39,307 nt of DNA, from positions 1-39,307 of the forward strand of contig JAFVZY010000107.1 of assembly GCA_017507885.1 (NCBI GenBank). The letters are read 5' to 3'. The DNA is from Candidatus Methanomethylophilaceae archaeon. GTDB lineage: Archaea > Thermoplasmatota > Thermoplasmata > Methanomassiliicoccales > Methanomethylophilaceae. Positions 1 to 7,919 of the stretch are shown here, piece by piece. The translations under genes and the position numbers were made by a program. The notes beneath the pieces were generated by a model that worked only from the letters and a program-made list of their open reading frames with translations, had not been told where the DNA came from and made no database searches. Each line of letters opens with the position of its first letter. Positions within the stretch are counted from its first letter, which is position 1.

Positions 1-1721
1 CCATCGAGGACGAGGTCGGGGAAGCATTTTCCGGACAGTCCGACGCTTTTCCCGGGCAACCATTCGAGGGTTCCGTGCGTACCCATGTGGAACACGACGT
101 TTGCCTTGAACTCGTGTTTCAACCATCTGTAGAACATGAGGTATTGATGGGGCATCGGTACGACCGGGTCGTGGTACACGGCCTCCATCTGTTCGGCCAT
201 CCCTCTCAGAGGCTGATATCCGATGAAGACGTTGCCGTTCACCAGTCCCGGGATGACGAATTTCCCGTCCTCCACGAGAATCTCCCCCGGGGGTTTCCCC
301 CAGGATTCCTCCATCCTGTCCTTGTTGAATACCGGTATCTTCGAATAGTGCCCCATGTAGGTCGAGGTGTCGACCATGTCCGCCGCCTTCTCCCTGATTC
401 TTTCCGGCGAGGACCATTCCAGGTCGTTGGTGACGTTCTCGAGGATCTCGTCTATGAGGGCCCTTCCGTTCTCGGGGACATGGTCCAGGGTGTATCCGTC
501 CTCGGCGTACCGTTTCAACATGTCGTTGACGCTCTCTATGGTGTCGAGTCCCGCGGCGTTGCCGATCCTTCCGGATTCGGGCCTGGATTGATACATGAGG
601 ATCGCAACCCTCCTTTCCGAGCGCGGGGTGTGCGACAACACCGCCCACATCCTCACCGTGTCCGCTATGTGACGTATCCTGTCGTCTATGGGCGAATATT
701 TCTTGGGACCTCCGCGACCGTTCTCGTTGCTCGCTATCGGGACCGTGATGATCTGTCCGTCCACTTCGGGCCATATCACGCTCATGGTGATCTCGCCCTT
801 GCTGAGTCCCGTCGCCGATTCCTCGTAATCGGCATAGTGTCCCGCGACGCTCATCACCTGCATCACGGGGACCTTGAGCATGGTGTGGAAGAAGTTCTGT
901 TCATCCGGGGTGTACACCCCTGTGCAATCCCTGGAGTTGTTCAACTGCGAGAACGGGGTGGCCATGACCAGGGCATCGATCCTGCATCTGTCGCCGTCCA
1001 TGAAGTACTCCTTCACCACCGCGACGCTTCCGTTCTCGCCCGCCTCGTTCCTGATTATGGCACTGAAGAACAGCGGTATCACGTTGAGCTCCTTCGATTC
1101 CAGTTCCCTTATGAGGGCGTCGATGTGTTCCAGATTGTCGTAGATCCACAGGTTCGCGGGATACATCACCCCGACGGTCGGTCTTCCTGGGATCATCTTC
1201 GCGTCCAGGTAGTCTTCAAGCGAGATCTCCCTGTTGAAATCCGGGTGATACACCCCGCTGGCCCTGATCTGTTTCGGTTCCGGGACGTATCCCGTGCCGG
1301 TGAGCATGCGGTTCAATAGCATCAGCACGGCCTTGTCGTTCTCCGCACCGCGTCCCCTGAGGAACGCATCCATCAGGAGGTAGTCCTGGTCGTCCCCCTT
1401 GAAGAGGTCCCTGTACAGGAGTTTGATCTCCACGCTTCCGGAATACACCATCACGTACCCGGGGCATTCCCTCAGGACGTCCCTTTCGTATTTTTCGAAG
1501 CGTTTCATACGCATGGGGTCCGACATGCATCTGATCAGAACCAGGTCTGCCACTTTCGTTCTACGTACCAGTTCGCTGTAGAGCAGGGGATCGTCATCGA
1601 TCGCATCGGAGTTGGCGTGGAACAGATCGAGTTCCCAGCCCTTCTCGGAGCATATCTCCCTTGCAGGAGCCTCCAGTGTACCCGAGTCGGAACTCTGTAC
1701 CGAGATGTATATTATCCTCAT
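1..1721 (-). CDS. cobN: CobN/ChlH-type metal chelatase large subunit (N-terminal part, cut by window edge)
   Basis: Large subunit of a CobN/BchH-type chelatase, which inserts a metal (Co2+ for corrinoids, Mg2+ for chlorophylls) into a tetrapyrrole using ATP supplied by the I and D subunits. Translation from ATG 1721 gives 573 codons with no stop before the window edge. It begins MRIIYISVQSSDSG and includes the family hallmark HMGTHGTLEWLPGK near the truncated end. Full family members are about 1200 residues, so roughly half is present. It is divergent from chlI and chlD, the expected partners. A methanogen that depends on corrinoid methyltransferases makes cobalt the likely metal; this is inferred from context, not from specificity residues. 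A TATA-like box at 1756-1762 sits about 35 bp before the start, giving a short leader. Confidence 0.88.
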   Translation of the reverse strand, partial: MRIIYISVQSSDSGTLEAPAREICSEKGWELDLFHANSDAIDDDPLLYSELVRRTKVADLVLIRCMSDPMRMKRFEKYERDVLRECPGYVMVYSGSVEIKLLYRDLFKGDDQDYLLMDAFLRGRGAENDKAVLMLLNRMLTGTGYVPEPKQIRASGVYHPDFNREISLEDYLDAKMIPGRPTVGVMYPANLWIYDNLEHIDALIRELESKELNVIPLFFSAIIRNEAGENGSVAVVKEYFMDGDRCRIDALVMATPFSQLNNSRDCTGVYTPDEQNFFHTMLKVPVMQVMSVAGHYADYEESATGLSKGEITMSVIWPEVDGQIITVPIASNENGRGGPKKYSPIDDRIRHIADTVRMWAVLSHTPRSERRVAILMYQSRPESGRIGNAAGLDTIESVNDMLKRYAEDGYTLDHVPENGRALIDEILENVTNDLEWSSPERIREKAADMVDTSTYMGHYSKIPVFNKDRMEESWGKPPGEILVEDGKFVIPGLVNGNVFIGYQPLRGMAEQMEAVYHDPVVPMPHQYLMFYRWLKHEFKANVVFHMGTHGTLEWLPGKSVGLSGKCFPDLVLD

Positions 1722-1753
1722 ACCTATCACTATTATTGGATGTATCATCCTTT

Positions 1754-1764
1754 GATTATAAATC
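1754..1764 (-). promoter_or_regulatory. TATA-type promoter of the cobN-like gene
   Basis: Read on the minus strand this is GATTTATAATC, a good archaeal TATA box. Its centre lies about 37 bp upstream of the ATG at 1721, predicting transcription from near 1731 and a leader of about 10 nt. Confidence 0.5.
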
Positions 1765-1820
1765 ATGTCATCGAGCATGCTGGCTATGTTCAGATTTGAT
1801 GCGGATAGTATTATATTGAT

Positions 1821-1843
1821 TAGTTGGATTCAATATCCAACTA
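1821..1843. promoter_or_regulatory. 9-bp inverted repeat, probable operator of the chlI-chlD operon
   Basis: Arms TAGTTGGAT (1821-1829) and ATCCAACTA (1835-1843) are perfect reverse complements around a 5-nt spacer. The element lies just after an AT-rich TATA-like stretch (about 1808-1817) and before the chlI start at 1863, so it covers the predicted transcription start. That position suits a repressor site. The regulator is not identified. Confidence 0.5.
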
Positions 1844-1862
1844 TACAAATGAAGGTAGAATC

Positions 1863-2888
1863 ATGGAGAAGCTTCTTTTCCCGTTCGTTTCGATCGTCGG
1901 TCAGGACGATATGAAGAAGGCATTGCTCTTGAACATAGTCGATCCCGGAATCGGCGGTGCGTTGATCAAGGGTGAGAAGGGTACGGCCAAATCCACCACC
2001 GTCAGGTCCCTCAATCGCATCCTCCCCTCCCGCAGGTCCGTTTCGGGATGCGTTTTCAACTGCGATCCGTCCAGACCCGACAGGATGTGCCCTCATTGTT
2101 CGGAGAAGATGTCGTCCGGAGTCGTTCCGGAGGAGTCCGAGTCGCAGATGAGGGTGGTGGAACTCCCCCTCAGCGCCACCGAGGACCGTGTGGCCGGGAC
2201 GTTGGACATCGAACACGTCCTCAAGACCGGCGAGAAGAAGTTCGAACCCGGGGTCCTCGCACAGGCGAACGGGAACCTCCTCTATGTGGACGAGGTCAAT
2301 CTTCTCGACGATCACATCGTGGACCTTCTCCTGGATTCAGCGGCAATGGGTGTGAACTACATCGAGAGGGAGGGCGTCTCGTTCTCCCACCCGTCGAGGT
2401 TCATCCTAGTCGGTACCATGAATCCGGAGGAGGGTGAACTCAGGCCGCAGCTCCTGGACAGGTTCGGTCTGTCCGTGGATGTGAAGGGCGACAGGGACAT
2501 GGAGCAGAGGATGGAGGTCGTCCGCAGAAGACTCGCATTCGACACCGATCCCGAGGAGTACACCCGTTCCACATCCGAGGCGTCCGACGAACTTCGTGGA
2601 AGGATCGTCAGGGCCAGGGAGCTTCTTCCGAAGGTCGTCGCCGACGATTCCATACTCAAGGCGGTGGTCACCGTGACCACGAATTTCGGTATAGACGGTC
2701 ACCGTGCCGACATAACCATGATGAAGGCCGCCAAGGCCAATGCGGCACTGGACGGAAGGACGGAGGTCGTGAAGGACGACATCCGTGCGGTGGCGGCGCT
2801 GGTCCTTTCCCATCGCATGAGGAGACGCCCCTTCGAGGAGGAGGCCTTCGACACCGAGGAGCTCGAGAGATGTCTCCAGACGATCTGA
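1863..2888 (+). CDS. chlI: ChlI/BchI-type AAA+ chelatase subunit
   Basis: AAA+ ATPase that forms the motor ring of a metal chelatase with ChlD and drives the CobN/ChlH subunit. The 341-residue product has Walker A GEKGTAKST (residues 37-45), Walker B (YVDEVNLLDD) and an arginine-finger region (LLDRFGLSV). Four cysteines (63, 67, 76, 79) form the probable zinc site found in many archaeal and bacterial ChlI proteins. ATG 1863 is preferred over an in-frame TTG at 1824, because the TTG lies inside the operator and promoter, and GAAGGTAGAATC precedes the ATG. The stop overlaps the chlD start by 19 bp, indicating translational coupling. Cobalt chelation for B12 is the likely job given the methylotrophic context, but Mg chelatase homology alone cannot decide it. 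Confidence 0.9.
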   Translation: MEKLLFPFVSIVGQDDMKKALLLNIVDPGIGGALIKGEKGTAKSTTVRSLNRILPSRRSVSGCVFNCDPSRPDRMCPHCSEKMSSGVVPEESESQMRVVELPLSATEDRVAGTLDIEHVLKTGEKKFEPGVLAQANGNLLYVDEVNLLDDHIVDLLLDSAAMGVNYIEREGVSFSHPSRFILVGTMNPEEGELRPQLLDRFGLSVDVKGDRDMEQRMEVVRRRLAFDTDPEEYTRSTSEASDELRGRIVRARELLPKVVADDSILKAVVTVTTNFGIDGHRADITMMKAAKANAALDGRTEVVKDDIRAVAALVLSHRMRRRPFEEEAFDTEELERCLQTI

Positions 2889-4774
2889 CCTCGTTCCCCT
2901 TCTCCGCCGTATACGGTATGGACGACCCGAAAAGGGCCATACTGTGTGCTTCGGTCAATCCCCGTATCCGTACGGTTCTGATCAGGGGTGGAGCGGGTTC
3001 CGCCAAGACCGTCCTTTCCAGGGCGGCAGGGGTTCTGACCGGAAGGAGGATCGTCAACATCCCGTTGAACGTGAGCGAGGAGCAGCTGTTCGGCGGGATG
3101 GACATCGATGCCACCATCCGCGAGGGGAGACCCGTCGTACAGAAGGGGATACTGGACAGGGCCGACGGCAACATCCTGTACGTGGACGACGTGAATCTTC
3201 TCGATCAAAGGGTTCTGGCCTCCCTGATGGACTGCGTCCTCAGCGGAAGGGTGGTGCTGGAAAGGGAGGGAGTTTCGGGGGAGTATTCCTGCGATACGGT
3301 CCTCATCGCCACCATGAACCCGACCGACTCGGACATCAGCCCCCATATCCTGGACCGTTTCGACCTGTGCGCCTACTCGTCGTTCCCGGAGGAGACCGAT
3401 GGAAGAAGGGAGATCCTGAGAAGGAACATGGATCATCAGACGGATCCTGAAGGTTTCCGCGAGATGTTCGCCGACGAGGAGAGGAAGGTTCGCGACAACG
3501 TGGGGAAGGCCAGGTCGATTCTTCCACTGGTCACCATGTCCGACGACCTGATGGGATTGGCCGTGGAACTGACCGCACGTGTCGGTGCGGACGGTTTCCG
3601 TGGGGACATCGCCATGGTGAACACATCCATGGCCCTGGCGGCATTGAACGGAAGGGACGAGGTTTTAAGGAAGGATGTGGAGGAGGCCGCGATGATATGT
3701 CTCGCACATCGTCGCAACTATGCCCCCGAACCTCCACCACCCGAACCACCCCAGCCTCCGGAACCCCCCGAACAGGACCAGGAACAGCCCGAAGAACCCC
3801 CTTCCCAGGACGAACCCCCAAGGGACGACATGGATCGGGAACCTCCGGAGCAGTCCGACGGCGACGATTCGCGGAACGAACCCCCGGAACCACCCGAACA
3901 GGATTTCCAGGACATGCTCGACGAGATGATGTTCGAGATAGGTGAACAGTTCAAGGTCATCGATTATCTCGACGACGGCCGTCGTGTCGTCCGCAGGTCA
4001 TCCAGCAGGAAGGGTCGCAGGGCCATGGTGGAGAGTTCCGATACCACAGGGCGTTATGCACGTTCCAGACAGGTGGATGGGAAGCCTCGTGACATAGCGT
4101 TCGATGCGACGATACGTGCCGCAGCACCATATCAGAAGGGTAGGGACAGGGGAGATCTGTCAATATCCATCAAAAGTCAGGACATCCGTGTGAAGGTCCG
4201 TGAGAGGCGTTCCGGTTGCACCATACTGTTCCTGGTGGATGCCAGCGGTTCATTGGGTGTCAGGAAAAGGATGTCCGCCGTCAAGGGTGCCGTCCTTTCC
4301 ATGCTAAGGGACAGCTACGTCAAGAGGGACAGGATAGGGATGATGGCGTTCAGACGTGATTCCGCCGAACTCATCCTTCCTCCGACGAGGTCCGTGGAAT
4401 ACAGTTACAGGAAACTGGAGGAGTTGCCCACGGGTGGAAAGACCCCGTTGGGGGAGGCTCTCGTCACCGTCAACGAGTTCATGACGTCGTATTCCCGTTC
4501 GCATCAGGGTGAGATGTGTTACATCGTCCTGATCACCGACGGGCGTGCCAACGTACCGTTGTCGGAGGGTGCGGATGCCAACGAGGAAGCCAGGAAACTG
4601 GCCGGGGAGATGGCGATTCCGCAGGTGGGCTGGATCGTGGTCGACGCCAGCTCAGGATTCGTCAGATTCGACAATGCCCAGAGACTTGCCGAGGAACTCG
4701 GCGGAACCTATTTCAGACTCGAGGATCTCAATGCCGATCGTCTCGCCGAAAGCGTGAGGGCCGCCATCGGATGA
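2870..4774 (+). CDS. chlD: ChlD-type chelatase subunit (AAA+ plus von Willebrand A domain)
   Basis: Partner of ChlI in the chelatase motor. The 634-residue protein has an N-terminal AAA+ domain with Walker A GGAGSAKT (40-47) and Walker B ILYVDDVNLLD. A proline/acidic-rich linker follows at about residues 285-345 (repeated PEPP/PPEP). The C-terminal vWA domain carries the MIDAS motif DASGS near residue 454. In many BchD proteins the ATPase motifs are degenerate, whereas here both Walker motifs look intact. The gene overlaps the end of chlI and ends in a hairpin plus T-run terminator. The low-complexity linker also makes spurious long frames on both strands of the same region. Confidence 0.9.
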   Translation: MSPDDLTSFPFSAVYGMDDPKRAILCASVNPRIRTVLIRGGAGSAKTVLSRAAGVLTGRRIVNIPLNVSEEQLFGGMDIDATIREGRPVVQKGILDRADGNILYVDDVNLLDQRVLASLMDCVLSGRVVLEREGVSGEYSCDTVLIATMNPTDSDISPHILDRFDLCAYSSFPEETDGRREILRRNMDHQTDPEGFREMFADEERKVRDNVGKARSILPLVTMSDDLMGLAVELTARVGADGFRGDIAMVNTSMALAALNGRDEVLRKDVEEAAMICLAHRRNYAPEPPPPEPPQPPEPPEQDQEQPEEPPSQDEPPRDDMDREPPEQSDGDDSRNEPPEPPEQDFQDMLDEMMFEIGEQFKVIDYLDDGRRVVRRSSSRKGRRAMVESSDTTGRYARSRQVDGKPRDIAFDATIRAAAPYQKGRDRGDLSISIKSQDIRVKVRERRSGCTILFLVDASGSLGVRKRMSAVKGAVLSMLRDSYVKRDRIGMMAFRRDSAELILPPTRSVEYSYRKLEELPTGGKTPLGEALVTVNEFMTSYSRSHQGEMCYIVLITDGRANVPLSEGADANEEARKLAGEMAIPQVGWIVVDASSGFVRFDNAQRLAEELGGTYFRLEDLNADRLAESVRAAIG

Positions 4775-4779
4775 TCCCG

Positions 4780-4828
4780 CCGTCGCGGGGGTCGGGAGGC
4801 CTCCGTGACGGTTTTTTTTTTCTTTTTT
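4780..4828 (+). terminator. Hairpin plus T-run terminator after chlD
   Basis: CCGTC (4780-4784) pairs with GACGG (4807-4811), followed immediately by a run of T interrupted by a single C (4812-4828). It starts 6 bp after the chlD stop codon. Confidence 0.7.
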
Positions 4829-4909
4829 ATAAACGAGTGATGTATAAATGGCCGAATGGTTCGGAAGAACAGATGGGATGTGTTGAGACAACAGATAAAT
4901 AATAAAAAT

Positions 4910-5033
4910 GGTAGACAGCGTACTTGCGTTCCCGTACGCTTGCGCAATACAGTACAGGCAAATACGCGGGCGGACTTTACTGCCGGGTTCGGGATGGGAC
5001 CGGGTGTTGCCCCGCCGCTATGGCCGTCTTACC
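4910..5033 (-). rRNA. rrf: 5S ribosomal RNA
   Basis: On the minus strand the sequence contains the 5S signature CCCATCCCGAAC within the beta/loop region. The ends pair as helix I: 5' GGTA(A)GAC with 3' GTCTACC, with one bulged A. The length, about 124 nt, is normal for archaeal 5S. No 16S, 23S or ribosomal tRNA lies nearby, so this is an unlinked 5S gene, as known for Thermoplasmata. The ends are inferred from helix I pairing. Confidence 0.92.
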
Positions 5034-5053
5034 AAGACTCGTGATAGCTGGGA

Positions 5054-5070
5054 AGTATATATAATTTTCT
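5054..5070 (-). promoter_or_regulatory. TATA/BRE promoter of the 5S rRNA gene
   Basis: The minus strand reads TTATATATA (5056-5064), preceded by an A-rich BRE-like stretch (GAAAA). The box centre is about 27 bp upstream of the predicted 5S 5' end at 5033, the standard archaeal spacing. Confidence 0.7.
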
Positions 5071-5125
5071 ATTCTCCAAGCCATCGTTCAATTGATTTTT
5101 ATAACTAAACCTCCGTGGACCGCTC

Positions 5126-5848
5126 ATGGAAGACCTCTTTCTGGTATCCATCGCGGTCATTCTGTCCGCTTTGTTCTCATTCGGAGCCCATAGGCTCGGC
5201 ATGCTCACCGCCGACGGTGCCGCGGCATCATTCCTGGTGGGCTCGTTCGTGGGTGTTTTCGGATCGATGAGTGCCTTCATACTCATGACGATCTTCACAG
5301 TCTCCGGTTTCGCCGCGACGGCCAAGGGTTTGAAGGACAAGGAGGCGAGGGGTCTTCAGGAAGGAAAACACGGGGAACGTACATGGAGGAACATAGCCGG
5401 GGTGGGAATCGCACCCTGTGCGGTCGTCCTGTTGAACATTCTTGTCGATTTGGATCCCTTGATGTTCGAAGTCATGTTCATATCCACGATGACAGTGGCC
5501 GGTGCGGATACGATAGCATCGGAGATCGGGGTGAGGGACCCCAAGGTCTACCTGATCACAACGTTCGAAAGGGTGGAACCCGGAACCAACGGCGGGATAT
5601 CGCTCTTCGGTACGGCAGTATCATCGATGGCGTCCCTGGGAATCGCCGTTCTGGGATGGGTCATCATGACACAGGGTCTGGATCCGTTGTTGCTGATTCC
5701 GTTCGTGGCGGGTGTGTTCGGGAATCTGATGGACAGCGTGTTCGGGGTGCTTCTCGAAGATAGGGGTTACATCTCCAAGTATTCCAACAATTGTTCCACT
5801 GCAATTCTCGGAGCCTTGTTCGGCGCCTTGATCCTCATGGTCCTGTGA
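5126..5848 (+). CDS. DUF92 family membrane protein (VTE6-like, predicted prenyl-phosphate kinase)
   Basis: Integral membrane protein of 240 residues, mostly hydrophobic, matching the DUF92/TIGR00297 family in length and in conserved segments (LTADGAAASFLVGS; ADTIASEIG; GNLMDSVFG). The plant member VTE6 is linked to phosphorylating phytyl phosphate to the diphosphate. By analogy the archaeal enzyme may convert a prenyl monophosphate to the diphosphate. A VTE5-like kinase and a UbiA prenyltransferase lie within 3 kb, which supports a prenyl salvage role, but this is inference. A TATA-like box TTTTTATAAC (about 5095-5104) lies about 26 bp before the ATG, so the mRNA is probably leaderless. Its stop codon abuts the convergent PAP2 gene's stop (TGATCA). 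Confidence 0.82.
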   Translation: MEDLFLVSIAVILSALFSFGAHRLGMLTADGAAASFLVGSFVGVFGSMSAFILMTIFTVSGFAATAKGLKDKEARGLQEGKHGERTWRNIAGVGIAPCAVVLLNILVDLDPLMFEVMFISTMTVAGADTIASEIGVRDPKVYLITTFERVEPGTNGGISLFGTAVSSMASLGIAVLGWVIMTQGLDPLLLIPFVAGVFGNLMDSVFGVLLEDRGYISKYSNNCSTAILGALFGALILMVL

Positions 5849-6472
5849 TCAGAGCATCAGGAGGAACACGAGGGTCGTCAGAATCCCGCCGAACAGGGCA
5901 CCTCCGACTATCTGTGCGGGCGTGTGCTTCTTCTGATAGTATCTGCATATGGCGATGGCGGGAAGAAGGAGCATGTACAGGAACCCGTAGGGCGGATATG
6001 CAATGCCCAGGGCGATGGATGGGCCCATGATCCCCGTGGCGTGGATGCTGATCTTCCAACGGGTGCTTATGAGCATGATTGAGAATGTGCATAATGCATA
6101 GCAGATCATGAGGACCGTTATCAGCCAGGGGGCATCGATCAACCATAATGCGACGACGCCTACGGCATAGCACACGGTCCCTATCAGAAGAGGCATGAAG
6201 CGGTCCTCCCTGCGGTATATGTCCCCGTCGTCGTTGTTGAATTTGACGGAGTAGTAATGGACGTTGATGATGGGCAGGACCACCGCCGTTACGAGGCACA
6301 CGGCCATCGTCATGAGACAATCCATGGTGTTCTGGATGGACAGGCACAGGAGGATGAATGTGGGTATGGACAGGATGGTCGGCTGTGTGACGAAGGATAC
6401 GGCTTTGGCGACCCTCATCGCCCCCGGGGATATCTCCCCCTGGAATTTGTCGGTGGGATCATGCATCGTCAT
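5849..6472 (-). CDS. PAP2-superfamily membrane phosphatase-like protein
   Basis: Protein of 207 residues with about six membrane segments and remnants of the PAP2 lipid-phosphatase signature. These are a DRFMPL block where KxxxxxxRP is expected, RWKISIHATG where the SGH motif is expected, and a C-terminal YYQKKHTPAQIVGG block holding the third motif histidine. Several canonical catalytic positions are changed, so activity on a prenyl or lipid phosphate is plausible but unproven. ATG 6472 overlaps the end of the upstream kinase gene and follows GGAGACGG. It is the third gene of a minus-strand operon (VTE5-like kinase, P-loop kinase, PAP2), which suggests a role in polyprenyl-phosphate metabolism. 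Confidence 0.72.
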   Translation of the reverse strand: MTMHDPTDKFQGEISPGAMRVAKAVSFVTQPTILSIPTFILLCLSIQNTMDCLMTMAVCLVTAVVLPIINVHYYSVKFNNDDGDIYRREDRFMPLLIGTVCYAVGVVALWLIDAPWLITVLMICYALCTFSIMLISTRWKISIHATGIMGPSIALGIAYPPYGFLYMLLLPAIAICRYYQKKHTPAQIVGGALFGGILTTLVFLLML

Positions 6473-7067
6473 CCGTCTCCGGTGTAAAATCGCCATTTTC
6501 AACGCGATCCTTCACATGTCCGATCTGTCTTATCGTATCCTCCAATGATCCGTTGTTGTCGATGATGTACCATCCCCTGGTCAGGGAGATCATCTTTTCA
6601 CGTGTTTTCCGCAGTTTCTCACGGGTTTCGAATATCTCCCTGTCTTCTCCACGGGATTCGATCCTGTCGAACGCGGTATCCGCATCCACATCGACCATGA
6701 TCCTGACATCCGGCATCGGTAGGATCCTCTCTATGATGTCGTATGCCTTCCTGTAGATGCCGTCCGGGAGGTATGCTACGGCCATGATGTATCTGACGAA
6801 GATGAAATCGTCGTACCTTACGCGGGAGGTCCTCATCTTCATCACGGATTGGACCGCATCCAGGATGTACAGCATCGTGGCTATGATCTCGGATGGTTTT
6901 CCGGGGATCTTGAGGAATCTCGCCTCCGCCCTTCCGAACCAACATCCCTGGTCGGGATGGGTGACGATGAACACCCTGCGCCCATCGGATTCCAACATGT
7001 CTTTCAGGGCTTCCGCCGCGGAGGATTTTCCGGATCCGTCCATCCCGTCCACGATGTACCAGGTCAT
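6459..7067 (-). CDS. Thymidylate-kinase-like P-loop kinase
   Basis: Protein of 202 residues with a P-loop DGMDGSGKSS near the N-terminus, a TMK-type fold and a lid region rich in Arg/Lys (SRGEDREIFETREKLRKT). It resembles thymidylate kinase (dTMP to dTDP) but lies between a phytol-kinase-like gene and a PAP2 gene. Its true substrate could therefore be dTMP or another monophosphate. The ATG at 7067 is 4 nt past the upstream stop; an in-frame GTG at 7079 lies inside the upstream gene. Whether this is the organism's only TMK cannot be told from this window. Confidence 0.75.
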   Translation of the reverse strand: MTWYIVDGMDGSGKSSAAEALKDMLESDGRRVFIVTHPDQGCWFGRAEARFLKIPGKPSEIIATMLYILDAVQSVMKMRTSRVRYDDFIFVRYIMAVAYLPDGIYRKAYDIIERILPMPDVRIMVDVDADTAFDRIESRGEDREIFETREKLRKTREKMISLTRGWYIIDNNGSLEDTIRQIGHVKDRVENGDFTPETDDDA

Positions 7068-7071
7068 ATGT

Positions 7072-7773
7072 TCACACACCTATGAGCACCATCGATGTCG
7101 CGACACACAGGGATATCGCGAGGTTGTCCACCTTTCCCGGACAGAACGCCTCGACCAGCATCGCCACGAATCCCGCTATCGCACATGCGCACCATGCGGG
7201 GAGGGCGCTTCCGTAGACGTCTCCCGTATACGCCCCGATGGATGCGAGGTATCCGTAAAGACTGATCAGGACGAATCCGACGATGGCGGTGGCGGCGAAC
7301 ACCCCTAGGGACCCTTCGATGGATTTTCCTCCGAGTCCCCTGTGTCTTCCGAACCTTTTCCCGATGACGCTTCCGAATCCGTCTCCATAGGTCATCGCGA
7401 CCATTCCGATGGATGCCGCGATCCAGTGGTCCCTGAACACGACTATCATTACGCCTATGCTGAGGGCGTACAGGAACAGGCCCGTGCGATGACCCATCTT
7501 GTTGGAGATGTCGCCCAGTCTGGATCTGGATACGACATTCCCTTCGAACATCGCAATGAACAGGAGGATGGAGAACGGTATGGCGAAGAAGGCCAGCATG
7601 ATCCAACCTTCGGAGAACATCCACCATACGAACACGAAGTTTCCGACGCCGATATGGACTATCTTGCGTGAATCCGCATTCGGAAAACGTCTCTTCACCA
7701 ATTCGCTGGCTATCAGGGATACGCCGATTATGGCGTAGACCAGTACCAGTGCAATTACGTCCTGTTCATTCAT
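7072..7773 (-). CDS. Dolichol/phytol kinase-like membrane protein (VTE5-like)
   Basis: Membrane protein of 233 residues of the dolichol kinase/phytol kinase/CDP-diglyceride synthetase-like family. Diagnostic segments are SRKIVHIGVGNF near the N-terminus, a central YGDGFGSVIGKRFG, then GGKSIEGSLG (the KxxEGS nucleotide-binding signature), and a late VEAFCPGKVDN block. The VTE5 family phosphorylates prenyl alcohols using CTP. In an archaeon the natural substrate would be geranylgeraniol or a polyprenol; this is inferred. It is the first gene of the minus-strand operon. A TATA-like stretch (GTTTATAAC, about 7814-7822) lies roughly 42 bp before the ATG. Confidence 0.8.
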   Translation of the reverse strand: MNEQDVIALVLVYAIIGVSLIASELVKRRFPNADSRKIVHIGVGNFVFVWWMFSEGWIMLAFFAIPFSILLFIAMFEGNVVSRSRLGDISNKMGHRTGLFLYALSIGVMIVVFRDHWIAASIGMVAMTYGDGFGSVIGKRFGRHRGLGGKSIEGSLGVFAATAIVGFVLISLYGYLASIGAYTGDVYGSALPAWCACAIAGFVAMLVEAFCPGKVDNLAISLCVATSMVLIGV

Positions 7774-7919
7774 CGGATGGGCCCCGTTCTTCCGAAATGA
7801 AGGGTTTGCATGTTATAAACATAGTGCGTTTTCCTCGTGCGGTTCAACGATGTTTCCCATTTTCAGAATGGTCCGAGTCCTGGGTAAAGATAATATCATC
7901 GGGTCTGCATCGCCATGAC

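Noticed and set aside
75-1319. 414-codon plus-strand frame
   Set aside because: Antisense to the CobN-like gene, which carries the HMGTHGTLEW motif.
7668-7919. N-terminal extension of the UbiA protein
   Set aside because: The extension lies over the divergent kinase gene and the shared promoter and has no UbiA similarity.
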